Assembly (NCBI GenBank): GCA_034111645.1
Contig: JAWUWW010000062.1
Location: 1-10,397, forward strand
DNA: 10,397 nucleotides
Direction: 5' to 3'
Origin: CANLBN01 sp034111645
Lineage (GTDB): Bacteria > Pseudomonadota > Gammaproteobacteria > Pseudomonadales > Cellvibrionaceae
Of this stretch, positions 1-7,327 are shown piece by piece; the first letter of the stretch is position 1, and each line of letters begins with the position of its first letter. The notes below the pieces were generated by a model. It saw only the letters and a program-made list of their open reading frames with translations. It did no database searches and was not told where the DNA came from. The translations under genes were made by a program, and so were the position numbers.

Positions 1-90
1 TAATTCCCCAGCTTTTACACCAGAAAGACCTGAAACAGAAGCTATACCATCCATAATACTTAAAACTCTCCCTATGTTTTTTTTTTTCAT
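1..90 (-). CDS. atp1: ATP synthase F1 subunit alpha, N-terminal fragment (3' end outside window)
   Basis: Alpha subunit of the F1 part of mitochondrial ATP synthase, which forms the nucleotide-binding hexamer with beta on the matrix side. Only 30 codons are visible before the window ends. Residues 6-16 read IGRVLSIMDGI and are followed by a G-L and K-A-G-E-L pattern, matching the first beta strands of alpha subunits (bovine-type GRVLSIGDGIARVHGL, plant-type VQAGE). The usual glycine before D-G-I is methionine here. The start chosen is the ATG at 90-88, one base after the nad1 stop; an 11-A run follows it, giving M-K-K-K-N. Only five residues precede IGRV, whereas alpha subunits usually have about 25 to 30. 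Stops lie in all three frames just upstream (TAA at 94-92, TAG at 114-112, and one more nearby), so a longer N-terminus is not encoded next to it. Identity is well supported despite the short fragment. Confidence 0.85.
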   Translation of the reverse strand, partial: MKKKNIGRVLSIMDGIASVSGLSGVKAGEL

Positions 91-91
91 T

Positions 92-1078
92 TTATATAAT
101 ATTAAAACAAACTACATACCAAACAAATAAACACACCCAACTTATAGACAAAGGACATAAGACTTTCCAACCTATTTCCATTAAATGATCATACCTGTAC
201 CTAGGGAGGGCCACTCTGGCCCAAGCAATAAAAAATAAAAAAATACAAACCTTCCAACCAAATAAAAAAGAACTTATAAATAAACCTAAAATTGAGGTAG
301 GGGTAAAAAAAGGTACTAACCATCCACCAAAAAAAAATAAAACGATTATAACACTCATAAAAATCATATTACCGTATTCTGCTAAAAAAAATAGCGCAAA
401 AAGCATGCCGGAATACTCCACATTATAACCAGACACTAATTCCGATTCCGCTTCAGGTAAATCAAAAGGGTGCCTATTAGTCTCGGCTAAAACAGATACA
501 AAAAAAGCAATGAATATAGGAAAAAGGGGTATAACGAACCAAACATCTCTTTGAAAATTAACTATCTCAATAAAATTTAAACTCTGACAAAGGATGATAG
601 GGACCATAATAATAAAACCAAAAGAAATTTCATAAGATATCATTTGAGCTATTGTTCTTAAACTTCCCAATAGAGCGTACTTGGAATTACTGGACCAACC
701 TGCTAGCATTATGGAATATACATTTAAAGATGATATTGACAACATGAATAAAACTCCCAGATTTAAATTTGATATAACGAGGCCATTACCGAAAGGGATT
801 ACCGACCAAATAAATAAGCCCAATAAAAATAAAAGAAAAGGGGAAAAAACAAATAGAAATTTTACAGAAGGTGCTACAAAAATCATTTCTTTTATAAAAA
901 GCTTTAACCCATCTGCTAAAGGTTGTAGAAGTCCTAAAAAACCAACGACATTAGGACCTTTCCTTCTTTGTATTGTACCCATTACTTTTCTTTCAACTAA
1001 CGTAAAATAAGCAATACTTAGCAATAAAACAAGAACAACTAGAACTATTTTACACAATAAAATAAAAATATGAAACAT
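92..1078 (-). CDS. nad1: NADH dehydrogenase (complex I) subunit 1
   Basis: Nad1 (NuoH family) is a hydrophobic membrane subunit of complex I at the junction with the peripheral arm, where it helps form the ubiquinone-binding channel. The 328-residue product has the family's usual length and multiple membrane segments. Diagnostic motifs are VERKVMGTIQRRKGPN at about residues 28-43 followed by LLQPLADGLKL, then ETNRHPFDLPEAESELVSGYN in the middle of the protein (the acidic loop facing the quinone site, usually ETNRAPFDLPEAE), and RVALPRYRYDHLMEIGWK near the C-terminus. It starts at ATG 1078, 13 bases after the cox1 stop, and ends in TAA one base before atp1. The C-terminus is conventional. No frameshift or internal stop is visible. 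Confidence 0.97.
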   Translation of the reverse strand: MFHIFILLCKIVLVVLVLLLSIAYFTLVERKVMGTIQRRKGPNVVGFLGLLQPLADGLKLFIKEMIFVAPSVKFLFVFSPFLLFLLGLFIWSVIPFGNGLVISNLNLGVLFMLSISSLNVYSIMLAGWSSNSKYALLGSLRTIAQMISYEISFGFIIMVPIILCQSLNFIEIVNFQRDVWFVIPLFPIFIAFFVSVLAETNRHPFDLPEAESELVSGYNVEYSGMLFALFFLAEYGNMIFMSVIIVLFFFGGWLVPFFTPTSILGLFISSFLFGWKVCIFLFFIAWARVALPRYRYDHLMEIGWKVLCPLSISWVCLFVWYVVCFNII

Positions 1079-1091
1079 ACTTTAAAATAAA

Positions 1092-2558
1092 TTAGTTCTT
1101 ATCGTCTTTTTTCATAAATATATAGCACACATTTAAAATAAAAACTAGACCACCTAAAACAGAGACCTTAGAACCCATAGAGGATAAATGATTCCAATAC
1201 GCAAAGGCATCAGGATAATCCGGAACTCTACGAGGCATACCCGCTAAACCTAGAAAATGCATAGGGAAAAATGTAAGATTCACACCTATAAAAAATAACC
1301 AAAAATGGATATGCGCCAAAATTTGACTATACTCCCTCTCTAAACTTTCCTCAACCCAATAGTAGAAACCTGCAAATATCGAGAAAACAGCCCCCATTGA
1401 TAAAACATAATGAAAATGTGCCACAACATAGTAGGTATCATGTAAAGCTATGTCTATACCAGCATTTGATAAAATAATCCCTGTTAAACCACCTAAGGTG
1501 AACAAAAATATAAAACCTATAGCCCAAATCATAGGTATTCTGAACTGAATGTTACCTCCCCACATTGTAGCTAACCAACTAAATATTTTTACCCCTGTAG
1601 GAATAGCTATAATCATAGTAGCTGCAGTAAAATAAGCACGCGCATCTATATCCATACCAACTGTATACATATGGTGGGCCCATACTATAAAACCTAAACC
1701 GCCGATAGAAACCATAGCGTAAATCATCGCCCTATAACCGAAAATCGTGTTACTAGAATATGTTACCACTATTTGGCTTATAATACCAAAACCTGGTAAA
1801 ATTAGAATGTACACTTCTGGATGGCCAAAAAACCAAAATAGGTGTTGAAAAAGTATAGGATCACCACCCCCACTAACCTCAAAAAAGGAAGTATTTAAAT
1901 TTCTATCAACTAAAAGCATGGTGATACCACCAGCTAGAACCGGTAAAGAAAGCAATAATAGGAACGCAGTAACAAAGACAGACCACACGAATAAAGGTAG
2001 TCTAAACCAAGTCATACCCGGGGCTCTCATATTATATATTGTAGTAATAAAATTTATTGCACCACCAATAGAAGAAATACCCGCTAGATGCAAACTAAAA
2101 ATAGCATAATCCACAGAGGAACCCGGGTGATAGGTGGAACTACTTAAGGGTGGGTAGACGGTCCAACCGGTCCCCACACCGATCCCCATTGTAGAACTTA
2201 TCAATAAAAGTAAAGCGGGAGGTAAGAGCCAAAAAGCTAAATTGTTAACTCTAGGAAAAGCCATATCTGGGGCACCTATCATAGGTGGGATAAAAAGATT
2301 ACCAAAAGCGCCAATTAGGATAGGCATAACCATAAAAAAAATCATTACAAAAGCATGAGCAGTAATCACAACGTTATAAAGTTGGTAATTTCCATGTAAA
2401 ACAGAAATACCTGGGTAAGCTAACTCGTTTCTTATAACAATCGACAATAAGGTGCCTAAAACACCAGCCACACCCCCAAAAATTAAATACAAGTATCCAA
2501 TTATTTTATGATCTGTAGCACAAAACCATCTTAAAAAAAATACTTTAGCAAACTCCAT
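1092..2558 (-). CDS. cox1: Cytochrome c oxidase subunit 1
   Basis: Catalytic core of complex IV in the inner membrane; it carries heme a and the heme a3-CuB centre that reduces oxygen and takes part in proton pumping. All metal ligands are visible in the 488-residue product: H68 (ITAHAF) and H383 for heme a, H246 (GHPEVY) plus H295-H296 (WAHHMYTVGMD) for CuB, and H381 for heme a3. Y250 is the residue cross-linked to H246. E248 and the K-channel lysine K324 (PTGVKIFSWLA) are present. The protein lies in one uninterrupted frame, so no group I or II intron is present although cox1 is a frequent intron host. Start ATG 2558 gives the N-terminus MEFAKVFFLRWFCATDHK, equivalent to the common RWLFSTNHKDIG. 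Upstream is a 57-base spacer to atp9; downstream is nad1 after 13 bases. Confidence 0.99.
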   Translation of the reverse strand: MEFAKVFFLRWFCATDHKIIGYLYLIFGGVAGVLGTLLSIVIRNELAYPGISVLHGNYQLYNVVITAHAFVMIFFMVMPILIGAFGNLFIPPMIGAPDMAFPRVNNLAFWLLPPALLLLISSTMGIGVGTGWTVYPPLSSSTYHPGSSVDYAIFSLHLAGISSIGGAINFITTIYNMRAPGMTWFRLPLFVWSVFVTAFLLLLSLPVLAGGITMLLVDRNLNTSFFEVSGGGDPILFQHLFWFFGHPEVYILILPGFGIISQIVVTYSSNTIFGYRAMIYAMVSIGGLGFIVWAHHMYTVGMDIDARAYFTAATMIIAIPTGVKIFSWLATMWGGNIQFRIPMIWAIGFIFLFTLGGLTGIILSNAGIDIALHDTYYVVAHFHYVLSMGAVFSIFAGFYYWVEESLEREYSQILAHIHFWLFFIGVNLTFFPMHFLGLAGMPRRVPDYPDAFAYWNHLSSMGSKVSVLGGLVFILNVCYIFMKKDDKN

Positions 2559-2615
2559 AATAAGGTATTAAACCTCAACTAACCCCTGAATCCCAATGTA
2601 AACCATTAAAATATC

Positions 2616-2840
2616 TTAAAAAGCAAATAATATCAATAAAGCCATCATAAGGGCAAATAAAGCAATAGCTTCAGTAAAAGCAAAACCAATCATGGCTATT
2701 TTAAACAATTCTTGAGATTGAAAAGGGTTTCTTGAGGTACCTAAAATTAAAGCACCAAAAATAACACCAATCCCAACACCCGTTCCAGCAACCCCTATTG
2801 TGGATAAGCCGGCCCCTACAAACTTTAAACCCTGTAACAT
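2616..2840 (-). CDS. atp9: ATP synthase F0 subunit c
   Basis: Subunit c forms the rotating proteolipid ring of the F0 motor in the inner membrane. The 74-residue product is two membrane helices joined by a short polar loop. Helix 1 contains the glycine-rich packing motif (GTGVGIGVIFG, about residues 19-29). The loop has the conserved S/A-R-N-P sequence (residues 36-39). Helix 2 contains GFAFTEAIALFALMMA, with E57 as the proton-carrying carboxylate. Length and motifs are typical for mitochondrially encoded subunit c without a presequence. The start ATG at 2840 directly follows the G+C-richer spacer at 2841-2961, and the gene ends in TAA 57 bases before cox1. That 57-base spacer holds a weak four-base-pair hairpin at 2563-2575 and nothing else I recognise. 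Confidence 0.98.
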   Translation of the reverse strand: MLQGLKFVGAGLSTIGVAGTGVGIGVIFGALILGTSRNPFQSQELFKIAMIGFAFTEAIALFALMMALLILFAF

Positions 2841-2961
2841 TTCCGGTAAGGGCCGAATTGCTCCTGTATTCTAGCGCAACAGCGCAGTAATGACCAGGGC
2901 CTATAATACGTTGTGCAGAATAGCATTAAATAACTTTGTGTACACTACAAACGAAACCTTA
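2841..2961. other. Structured G+C-richer spacer between nad4 and atp9; possible small RNA
   Basis: This is the longest gene-free stretch in the window. By count it is about 43% G+C overall and about 50% in its first 80 bases, clearly above the flanking genes. Read on the plus strand it can form three arms: a closing helix 2845-2851 with 2957-2963 (GGTAAGG/CCTTACT, one G-U), a long arm 2867-2880 with 2910-2922 (six pairs, bulged A2873, seven pairs including one G-U), and a hairpin 2935-2939 with 2947-2951 around a seven-base loop. A small GCGC-AACA-GCGC hairpin at 2874-2885 competes with the long arm. The minus strand folds similarly but replaces two G-U pairs with A-C mismatches. The total of about 119 nucleotides resembles 5S rRNA in size and outline, but I do not find the conserved loop sequences. 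It could instead be a processing signal. Coding strand and function are unknown. Confidence 0.35.
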
Positions 2962-4419
2962 CTAAAACTTTTCAGATAAAAAATATAAATTAAGATAAGG
3001 CAGATTTAAAAAGTCATTAGGGCACAAACCTATATAAAAAATTAAGATAAGCAAAGAAAGTAATATAAAAAGCTCTAATCCTCTTAAGTCATATACCCTT
3101 ATACCGCTTTTTAAAAATAAAATACCTATATTACCAAACGAAACCCTATTAAATAACCAAAGAGAATACACACTGCTTAGTATTATACCTAGAGCACAAA
3201 TAAAAGTAACATTTTTGTTTTCAAGAAAAGTTCCAACAAATATTAAAAATTCTCCCAAGAAATTGCAAGTACCAGGCATAGAAATATTACCTAATGTAAA
3301 AATAAAAAAAAAAAAAATTAAGATAGGAGTTAATTGTGCAAGACCCCCTAATTCCTCAGATATACGAGTTTTTAATCTAGAGTAAATCATACCAATACAA
3401 AAAAATAAACCTCCGGATACTACCCCATGACCTAGCATTAAAACCAAACTACCTTCTAAACTATAGATGTTAAAACAAAAAATACCAAAAACTATTACAT
3501 TCATATGGGCTACAGAAGTATAAGCTATTATTCTTTTCAAATCTATCTGCCGAATAGCATTTAAAGACCCATAAACTACTGATAAGGAGACTAAAAAAAA
3601 AATTAAGGGTATAAAAAAAAAACTTGCTAAAGGGAAAAGAGATAATGAGAACCTAATTAAACCATAAGAACCCATTTTTAAAAGTATGCTAGCCAATAGC
3701 ACTGACCCCCCAGTAGGGGCTTCAACATGCGCCTCCGGTAACCAAATATGAAAAGGCACCGAAGGCACCTTTACGATAAAAGACATAAAAAAACCGACCC
3801 ATAATAATTTTTGAATCTCGTAGCTAAACTCTATATGCTCTAAAACAGTATAATCGAAGGTACCAACTGTTTGATAAATATACAAAATTGAAATGAGCAT
3901 AAAGATAGAGCCAAATAACGTATAAAAAAAAAACATATAGGACGATCTTATTTTCCTACTACCTGACCCAAAAATACCGATCATAGCGAACATAGGTATG
4001 AGTATACTTTCAAAAAAAATAAAAAATAAGAATATGTCTAACACAGAAAAAACCAATAGAAGTAAGAATTCAATTACTAAAATAAAAAATAAATACTCTT
4101 TCATATATCTACTCCTAGGAAAAAAAATCAAGATACAGAAAGGTATAAAAAAAGTTGTTAGTATTATAAAAAATAACGATAGCCCATCAATACCCAAAAT
4201 AAAATATAGATTTAAGCTACCTGACCATTCTATTTTATTAAAAAATTGAAAAAAAGTTGTGGACTTATCAAAGTTTATCCATAAAAATAAAGACATTAAA
4301 AATACGGAAGTTGACGTTAACAAAGCTATAAATCTTATCAATAAAATCCTACTGCTGTCAATAAAAAAAACAATTATACTTCCAACTAATGGTAACAATA
4401 CTATGGTTAACAATAGCAT
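2962..4419 (-). CDS. nad4: NADH dehydrogenase (complex I) subunit 4
   Basis: Nad4 (NuoM family) is one of the three antiporter-like membrane subunits of complex I that drive proton translocation. The 485-residue product has the normal length and about a dozen or more hydrophobic segments. Family markers are E137 in FFESILIPMF, K217 in FIVKVPS, and WLPEAHVEAPTGGSVLLA followed by LLKMGSYG with K248. Later come DLKRIIAYTSVAHMN and MPGTCNFLGEF. Start ATG 4419 shares its A with the nad2 TAA stop (TAATG), suggesting translational coupling or at least co-transcription. It ends in TAG at 2964-2962, inside the closing helix predicted for the adjacent spacer. A run of 14 T in the coding strand (3304-3317 on the plus strand) encodes four phenylalanines; the frame is maintained through it. 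Confidence 0.98.
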   Translation of the reverse strand: MLLLTIVLLPLVGSIIVFFIDSSRILLIRFIALLTSTSVFLMSLFLWINFDKSTTFFQFFNKIEWSGSLNLYFILGIDGLSLFFIILTTFFIPFCILIFFPRSRYMKEYLFFILVIEFLLLLVFSVLDIFLFFIFFESILIPMFAMIGIFGSGSRKIRSSYMFFFYTLFGSIFMLISILYIYQTVGTFDYTVLEHIEFSYEIQKLLWVGFFMSFIVKVPSVPFHIWLPEAHVEAPTGGSVLLASILLKMGSYGLIRFSLSLFPLASFFFIPLIFFLVSLSVVYGSLNAIRQIDLKRIIAYTSVAHMNVIVFGIFCFNIYSLEGSLVLMLGHGVVSGGLFFCIGMIYSRLKTRISEELGGLAQLTPILIFFFFIFTLGNISMPGTCNFLGEFLIFVGTFLENKNVTFICALGIILSSVYSLWLFNRVSFGNIGILFLKSGIRVYDLRGLELFILLSLLILIFYIGLCPNDFLNLPYLNLYFLSEKF

Positions 4420-5930
4420 TATAGAATATATAAAGATAATTTAAAAACTAATAAATTTATAAAATCTAAAAAATAAAAAAAAAAGAGAATAAAAAAAAAA
4501 GAAAAAGAAACTACCAAAGATTTCTCCCTACCAATGCATTCTGAATTAAATTCAAATGGTGATTTTATTTTAACATCAAAATATAATATTTTTATGAACC
4601 TAACATAGTAAAAGGAACTTACCATACTTAAGATAAGAATAAAGCAAACTAAGAAAAGATATGAGGCTTTAACTACAGACGAAAGAACTAACATTTTTGC
4701 AAAAAAACCTCCAAAAGGGGGTATACCCGCCATTGAAAAGAAAATGAAAGATAGGATGAACCCTAACGTCTTATTCCTATTAAAAATGAAGGATAAATCT
4801 GAAATATACCTTATCTGAATTTGATTATTAATAGATTTCGATATGAGAATTGTCCAGAGACATAACGACATTGATAAGTAAACTATTAAATAAATAATAG
4901 AACTCTGAAGCCCCTCTATCAAGCAAGTGGATAACCCTAACAAAATGAACCCCATATGCCCTATAGAGCTATAAGCAATTAATCTTTTTACCCTTTGTTG
5001 ATAAATACCTACGAAACAACTAACAAAAATAGAAAATGAACTAAGAATTAAAATCGAATATTGCCAGTACTCTATTAAATCAAAAAACGTTATATAAAAA
5101 AATCTGATAAAAACTGATAAAAACGCTATTTTAGGTAGGGTTGCAATCGCAATAGTAGTGCAAGTGGGGGACCCATCATACACATCAGGAACCCACATAT
5201 GGAAAGGCGCTATAGCCATTTTAAAAAGAAACCCAGAAAATATAAAAATAATGCCTACCCCTGCAACTAAAAAAGAGTCAAACCCGCCATTGAAAAGAGA
5301 AACACCCGAAAAAAACTTTAGTAAGTCTTCAAAATTCGTTAAACCTGTGTAACTATATATAAAGAATACACCTAACAAAAATATTCCAGCTGAAACTGTC
5401 CCCGTAACAAAATATTTTAAAGCTGCTTCAGACGAATACAATGAGTTTCTTTTAAATGTTATGAGAATGTAAAAACAAAAACTTTGTAACTCCATATTAA
5501 AAAACAATGATACCAAATCATAAGAACTAAGAAAAAAGAAAATACCAAGTAAGAGCATACTTAAAAGTATGAAAAACTCATCAATAGGCAGGTTATTCCC
5601 TATTAAAAAATCTTTTGCGTTAAAAACACACACTAAAAACGTTACCAAAACTATTATTTTAAAAAAAGAAATATACTCATTATAAACTAAAGTAGAATTA
5701 AAAATACTTACATTTATAAAACCATTTTCCAAATTTAAAAAAATGCAAAAAAAAACTATTTGAACTAGTATCCAACTTAAAGTTTTAAATACATAAAATC
5801 TAAGCTTAAACCTGGAATACATAAGGATACTAGTTACGACTAAAAGTAGAATACTGAAAAATAAAAAAAGATCTGCTAACATAAAATGTATTTCATTTAT
5901 ATAGTTTAAATGAGTGTTGCTAATTGTCAT
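4419..5930 (-). CDS. nad2: NADH dehydrogenase (complex I) subunit 2
   Basis: Nad2 (NuoN family) is an antiporter-like proton-pumping subunit of complex I in the inner membrane. From the ATG at 5930 the product is 503 residues and highly hydrophobic. Markers are LFKMAIAPFHMWVPDVYDGSPT in the middle, VKRLIAYSSIGHMGFILLGL after it, and MAGIPPFGGFFAKM towards the C-terminus, all typical of the family. The frame stays open upstream to a TTG at 5969, but that would overlap the tRNA-His gene. ATG 5930 gives MTISNTHLNYINEIHFML, similar in length and style to bacterial NuoN, and is preferred. A further in-frame ATG at 5882 is possible. The stop TAA overlaps the nad4 start by one base. The C-terminal tail is phenylalanine-rich and encoded by long T runs, reflecting base composition. 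Confidence 0.97.
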   Translation of the reverse strand: MTISNTHLNYINEIHFMLADLFLFFSILLLVVTSILMYSRFKLRFYVFKTLSWILVQIVFFCIFLNLENGFINVSIFNSTLVYNEYISFFKIIVLVTFLVCVFNAKDFLIGNNLPIDEFFILLSMLLLGIFFFLSSYDLVSLFFNMELQSFCFYILITFKRNSLYSSEAALKYFVTGTVSAGIFLLGVFFIYSYTGLTNFEDLLKFFSGVSLFNGGFDSFLVAGVGIIFIFSGFLFKMAIAPFHMWVPDVYDGSPTCTTIAIATLPKIAFLSVFIRFFYITFFDLIEYWQYSILILSSFSIFVSCFVGIYQQRVKRLIAYSSIGHMGFILLGLSTCLIEGLQSSIIYLIVYLSMSLCLWTILISKSINNQIQIRYISDLSFIFNRNKTLGFILSFIFFSMAGIPPFGGFFAKMLVLSSVVKASYLFLVCFILILSMVSSFYYVRFIKILYFDVKIKSPFEFNSECIGREKSLVVSFSFFFILFFFYFLDFINLLVFKLSLYIL

Positions 5931-5942
5931 ATTGCTGCAAAG

Positions 5943-6015
5943 GGCGAATAGGGGGATTTGAACCCCCAACCTATGGAATCACAATCTATCGCTCTACCAT
6001 TGAGCTATATTCGCC
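5943..6015 (-). tRNA. trnH: tRNA-His (anticodon GUG)
   Basis: A complete 73-base cloverleaf. The acceptor stem is GCGAATA with TATTCGC (seven perfect pairs), followed by T8-A9. The D arm is GCTC-AATGGTA-GAGC, the anticodon loop TTGTGAT has GTG at 5982-5980, the variable region is five bases, and the T arm is GGGGG-TTCAAAT-CCCCC. The first base, G at 6015, is the extra G-1 that marks histidine tRNAs. It faces C73 at 5943, so the G-1:C73 identity pair is genome-encoded as in bacteria, rather than added afterwards. The anticodon stem ATAGA/TCCAT has one A-C mismatch at positions 29 and 41. The 3' CCA is not encoded. Placed between cox3 and nad2, it is a likely cutting point in the polycistronic transcript. 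Confidence 0.97.
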
Positions 6016-6032
6016 AGATTAAAAATACAAGT

Positions 6033-6827
6033 CTAGTACCCACCCCAAATGTAAATAAATAAGTATAAAAAAAGCCATATTACATCAACAAAATGCCAAT
6101 ACCATGTAGCAAAGGTAAAAGATAAATGATACCTTGAAGAATAAAAATTCATATCCAAATTATGTAAAATATAGCACACAACTAAAAAAGTGGTGCCTAT
6201 AATGACGTGTATCCCATGAAAACCTGTCAATAAATAGAAGTCCGAAGAAAAAGAGCTGTCCCTCATAGAGAAGGGTGATTCAGTGTATTCCATAAATTGA
6301 AAAAATGAAAAAATGAAAGCTAAAAATAATGTAACTAAAAAAACACCTAACGTCTTCTTTTTATTTATTATACCGCTATGAACATAATTTACAGTCAAAC
6401 TTGATGTAAGCAATATAAGTGTGTTCAAAAAAGGTATACCAAATGGGTCCAAAAAATTTATGTCAACAGGGGGCCAAACCTTACCTACCCATATAGACGG
6501 AGAAAGGGATAGATGGAAATGGCCCCAAAAGAAAGAAAAAAAAAACATAACCTCAGAAACCAAAAATAAGATCATACCTATTTTTAAGTTCTCACGCATT
6601 TTTTCTGTATGGCCGCCGGAAACTGACTCTTTTACCATCTGGGCAAACCATGAAAATAAAATAACAGTGAGCACACCAAAACTAACAATAACGCTATGTA
6701 CTAGAAAAAGACCATGAAAGTACTGAGCTATAGAAAAAACAAAAACCCCAAGAGACAAAGACATAACAAATGGAACAGCACTAGGGGCCAAAGCCTGATA
6801 AGGGTTTCTCCTTAAACCTGAGGACAC
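6033..6827 (-). CDS. cox3: Cytochrome c oxidase subunit 3, probable GTG start
   Basis: Subunit 3 of complex IV, a seven-helix inner-membrane protein bound to Cox1 that supports proton uptake and enzyme stability. Family features are the N-terminal RNPYQALAPSAVPF (equivalent to HPYHLVDPSPWP), a helix ending in QYFHG, FFWGHFHLSLSPS in the second quarter, GFHGIHVIIGTTFL in the last third, and the C-terminal FATWYWHFVDVIWLFLY. No ATG lies upstream of the conserved N-terminal block: the frame runs back to a TAA near 6903-6905 without one. GTG at 6827 gives seven residues before N-P-Y, the usual length, yields 264 residues and avoids overlap with the upstream ORF. GTG at 6854 would add nine residues and overlap that ORF by 13 bases. 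The gene ends in TAG, 17 bases before trnH. Confidence 0.95.
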   Translation of the reverse strand: MSSGLRRNPYQALAPSAVPFVMSLSLGVFVFSIAQYFHGLFLVHSVIVSFGVLTVILFSWFAQMVKESVSGGHTEKMRENLKIGMILFLVSEVMFFFSFFWGHFHLSLSPSIWVGKVWPPVDINFLDPFGIPFLNTLILLTSSLTVNYVHSGIINKKKTLGVFLVTLFLAFIFSFFQFMEYTESPFSMRDSSFSSDFYLLTGFHGIHVIIGTTFLVVCYILHNLDMNFYSSRYHLSFTFATWYWHFVDVIWLFLYLFIYIWGGY

Positions 6828-6841
6828 TATTAAAATAAAAA

Positions 6842-7318
6842 CTAAATTTCGCACAGTGTGCTCATAAAGAATGAAATTTTTGACGATAAAGGAAATAAGC
6901 TCTTATGGTTTTTAAAATCTAACTTTTCAAACATATCAAAAAAATAATAGGCATTCCCTACTTTTATAAAAAATAAATTATTTTTTTTTTTTATATCACC
7001 CAAAGAAAGGCTATCTACCATAAAATTATTAGCATCCACCTCCCCCATATTCACCGAAATAAACGATCCGCGCATTAAGAAAAAAATAGGATCATATTTT
7101 TTTATAGTACCTTTTTTTAAAATAACTTTTTTTAAATATTTTGAATCCACTCTCCGCAGTAACACGGAAGGGTAACTTTTTTTAAAGTAGGATAGAATAT
7201 CCGATTTCTCAACTACCGAAAGATCTTTAAACAAAAAAATTATTGAAATTCTACTTTTAGAAAATAAATTAAAAATCTTTTCACCTTTAAATTTTTTTTT
7301 TTCATTTAAACTAATCAT
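6842..7318 (-). CDS. Lysine-rich protein, possibly divergent ribosomal protein L10
   Basis: This 158-residue ORF is not confidently recognised. It is basic, lysine- and phenylalanine-rich, and has no clear membrane segment or signal peptide. Its pattern resembles bacterial and mitochondrial L10, a protein at the base of the large-subunit stalk: IFLFKDLSVVEKSDILSYF at about residues 26-44 (L10 has an xDYxGLTVxExxxLR stretch), then VLLRRVDSKYLKKVI at 52-66 (L10: xKVxKNxLxxxA), GSFISVNMG at 84-92 (L10: GPTAIAFS), IKVGNAYY at 118-125, and a C-terminal LSSKISFFMSTL at 144-155 (L10: LPSxEELxxxLL). The length also fits L10. The start is ATG 7318; a GTG at 7330 is also in frame. It lies between nad7 and cox3. 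It is not Nad9, lacking that family's conserved C-terminal blocks. The L10 assignment is inference. Confidence 0.7.
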   Translation of the reverse strand: MISLNEKKKFKGEKIFNLFSKSRISIIFLFKDLSVVEKSDILSYFKKSYPSVLLRRVDSKYLKKVILKKGTIKKYDPIFFLMRGSFISVNMGEVDANNFMVDSLSLGDIKKKNNLFFIKVGNAYYFFDMFEKLDFKNHKSLFPLSSKISFFMSTLCEI

Positions 7319-7327
7319 AAGCACACG

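Noticed and set aside
20..54. Second in-frame ATG of atp1 at position 54 as the true start
   Set aside because: The seven codons before it encode IGRVLSI, a conserved alpha-subunit strand, so they are almost certainly translated.
681..1010. Plus-strand ORFs within nad1, cox1, nad4, nad2, cox3, nad7 and rpl14
   Set aside because: All are antisense to well-conserved genes, show no family features, and have compositions expected of reverse-strand shadows.
2563..2575. Inverted repeat AGGT-ATTAA-ACCT upstream of cox1
   Set aside because: Four base pairs around five bases in A+T-rich sequence is expected by chance.
2825..2926. Minus-strand ORF of 33 codons in the nad4-atp9 spacer, running into atp9
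   Set aside because: Short, overlaps the atp9 start in another frame, no recognisable features; the base pairing of the spacer explains the sequence better.
2841..2961. A tRNA in the spacer
   Set aside because: The closing helix and a 5-bp/7-base hairpin look tRNA-like, but the T-loop sequence, D arm spacing and a sensible anticodon loop are missing on both strands.
2847..2961. Firm call of 5S rRNA
   Set aside because: Size and outline fit, but I could not find the conserved loop C CGAAC motif in an apical loop or a convincing loop E; kept only as a hypothesis.
5931..5969. Upstream extension of nad2 to a TTG at 5969
   Set aside because: It would translate part of tRNA-His; ATG 5930 gives a normal N-terminus.
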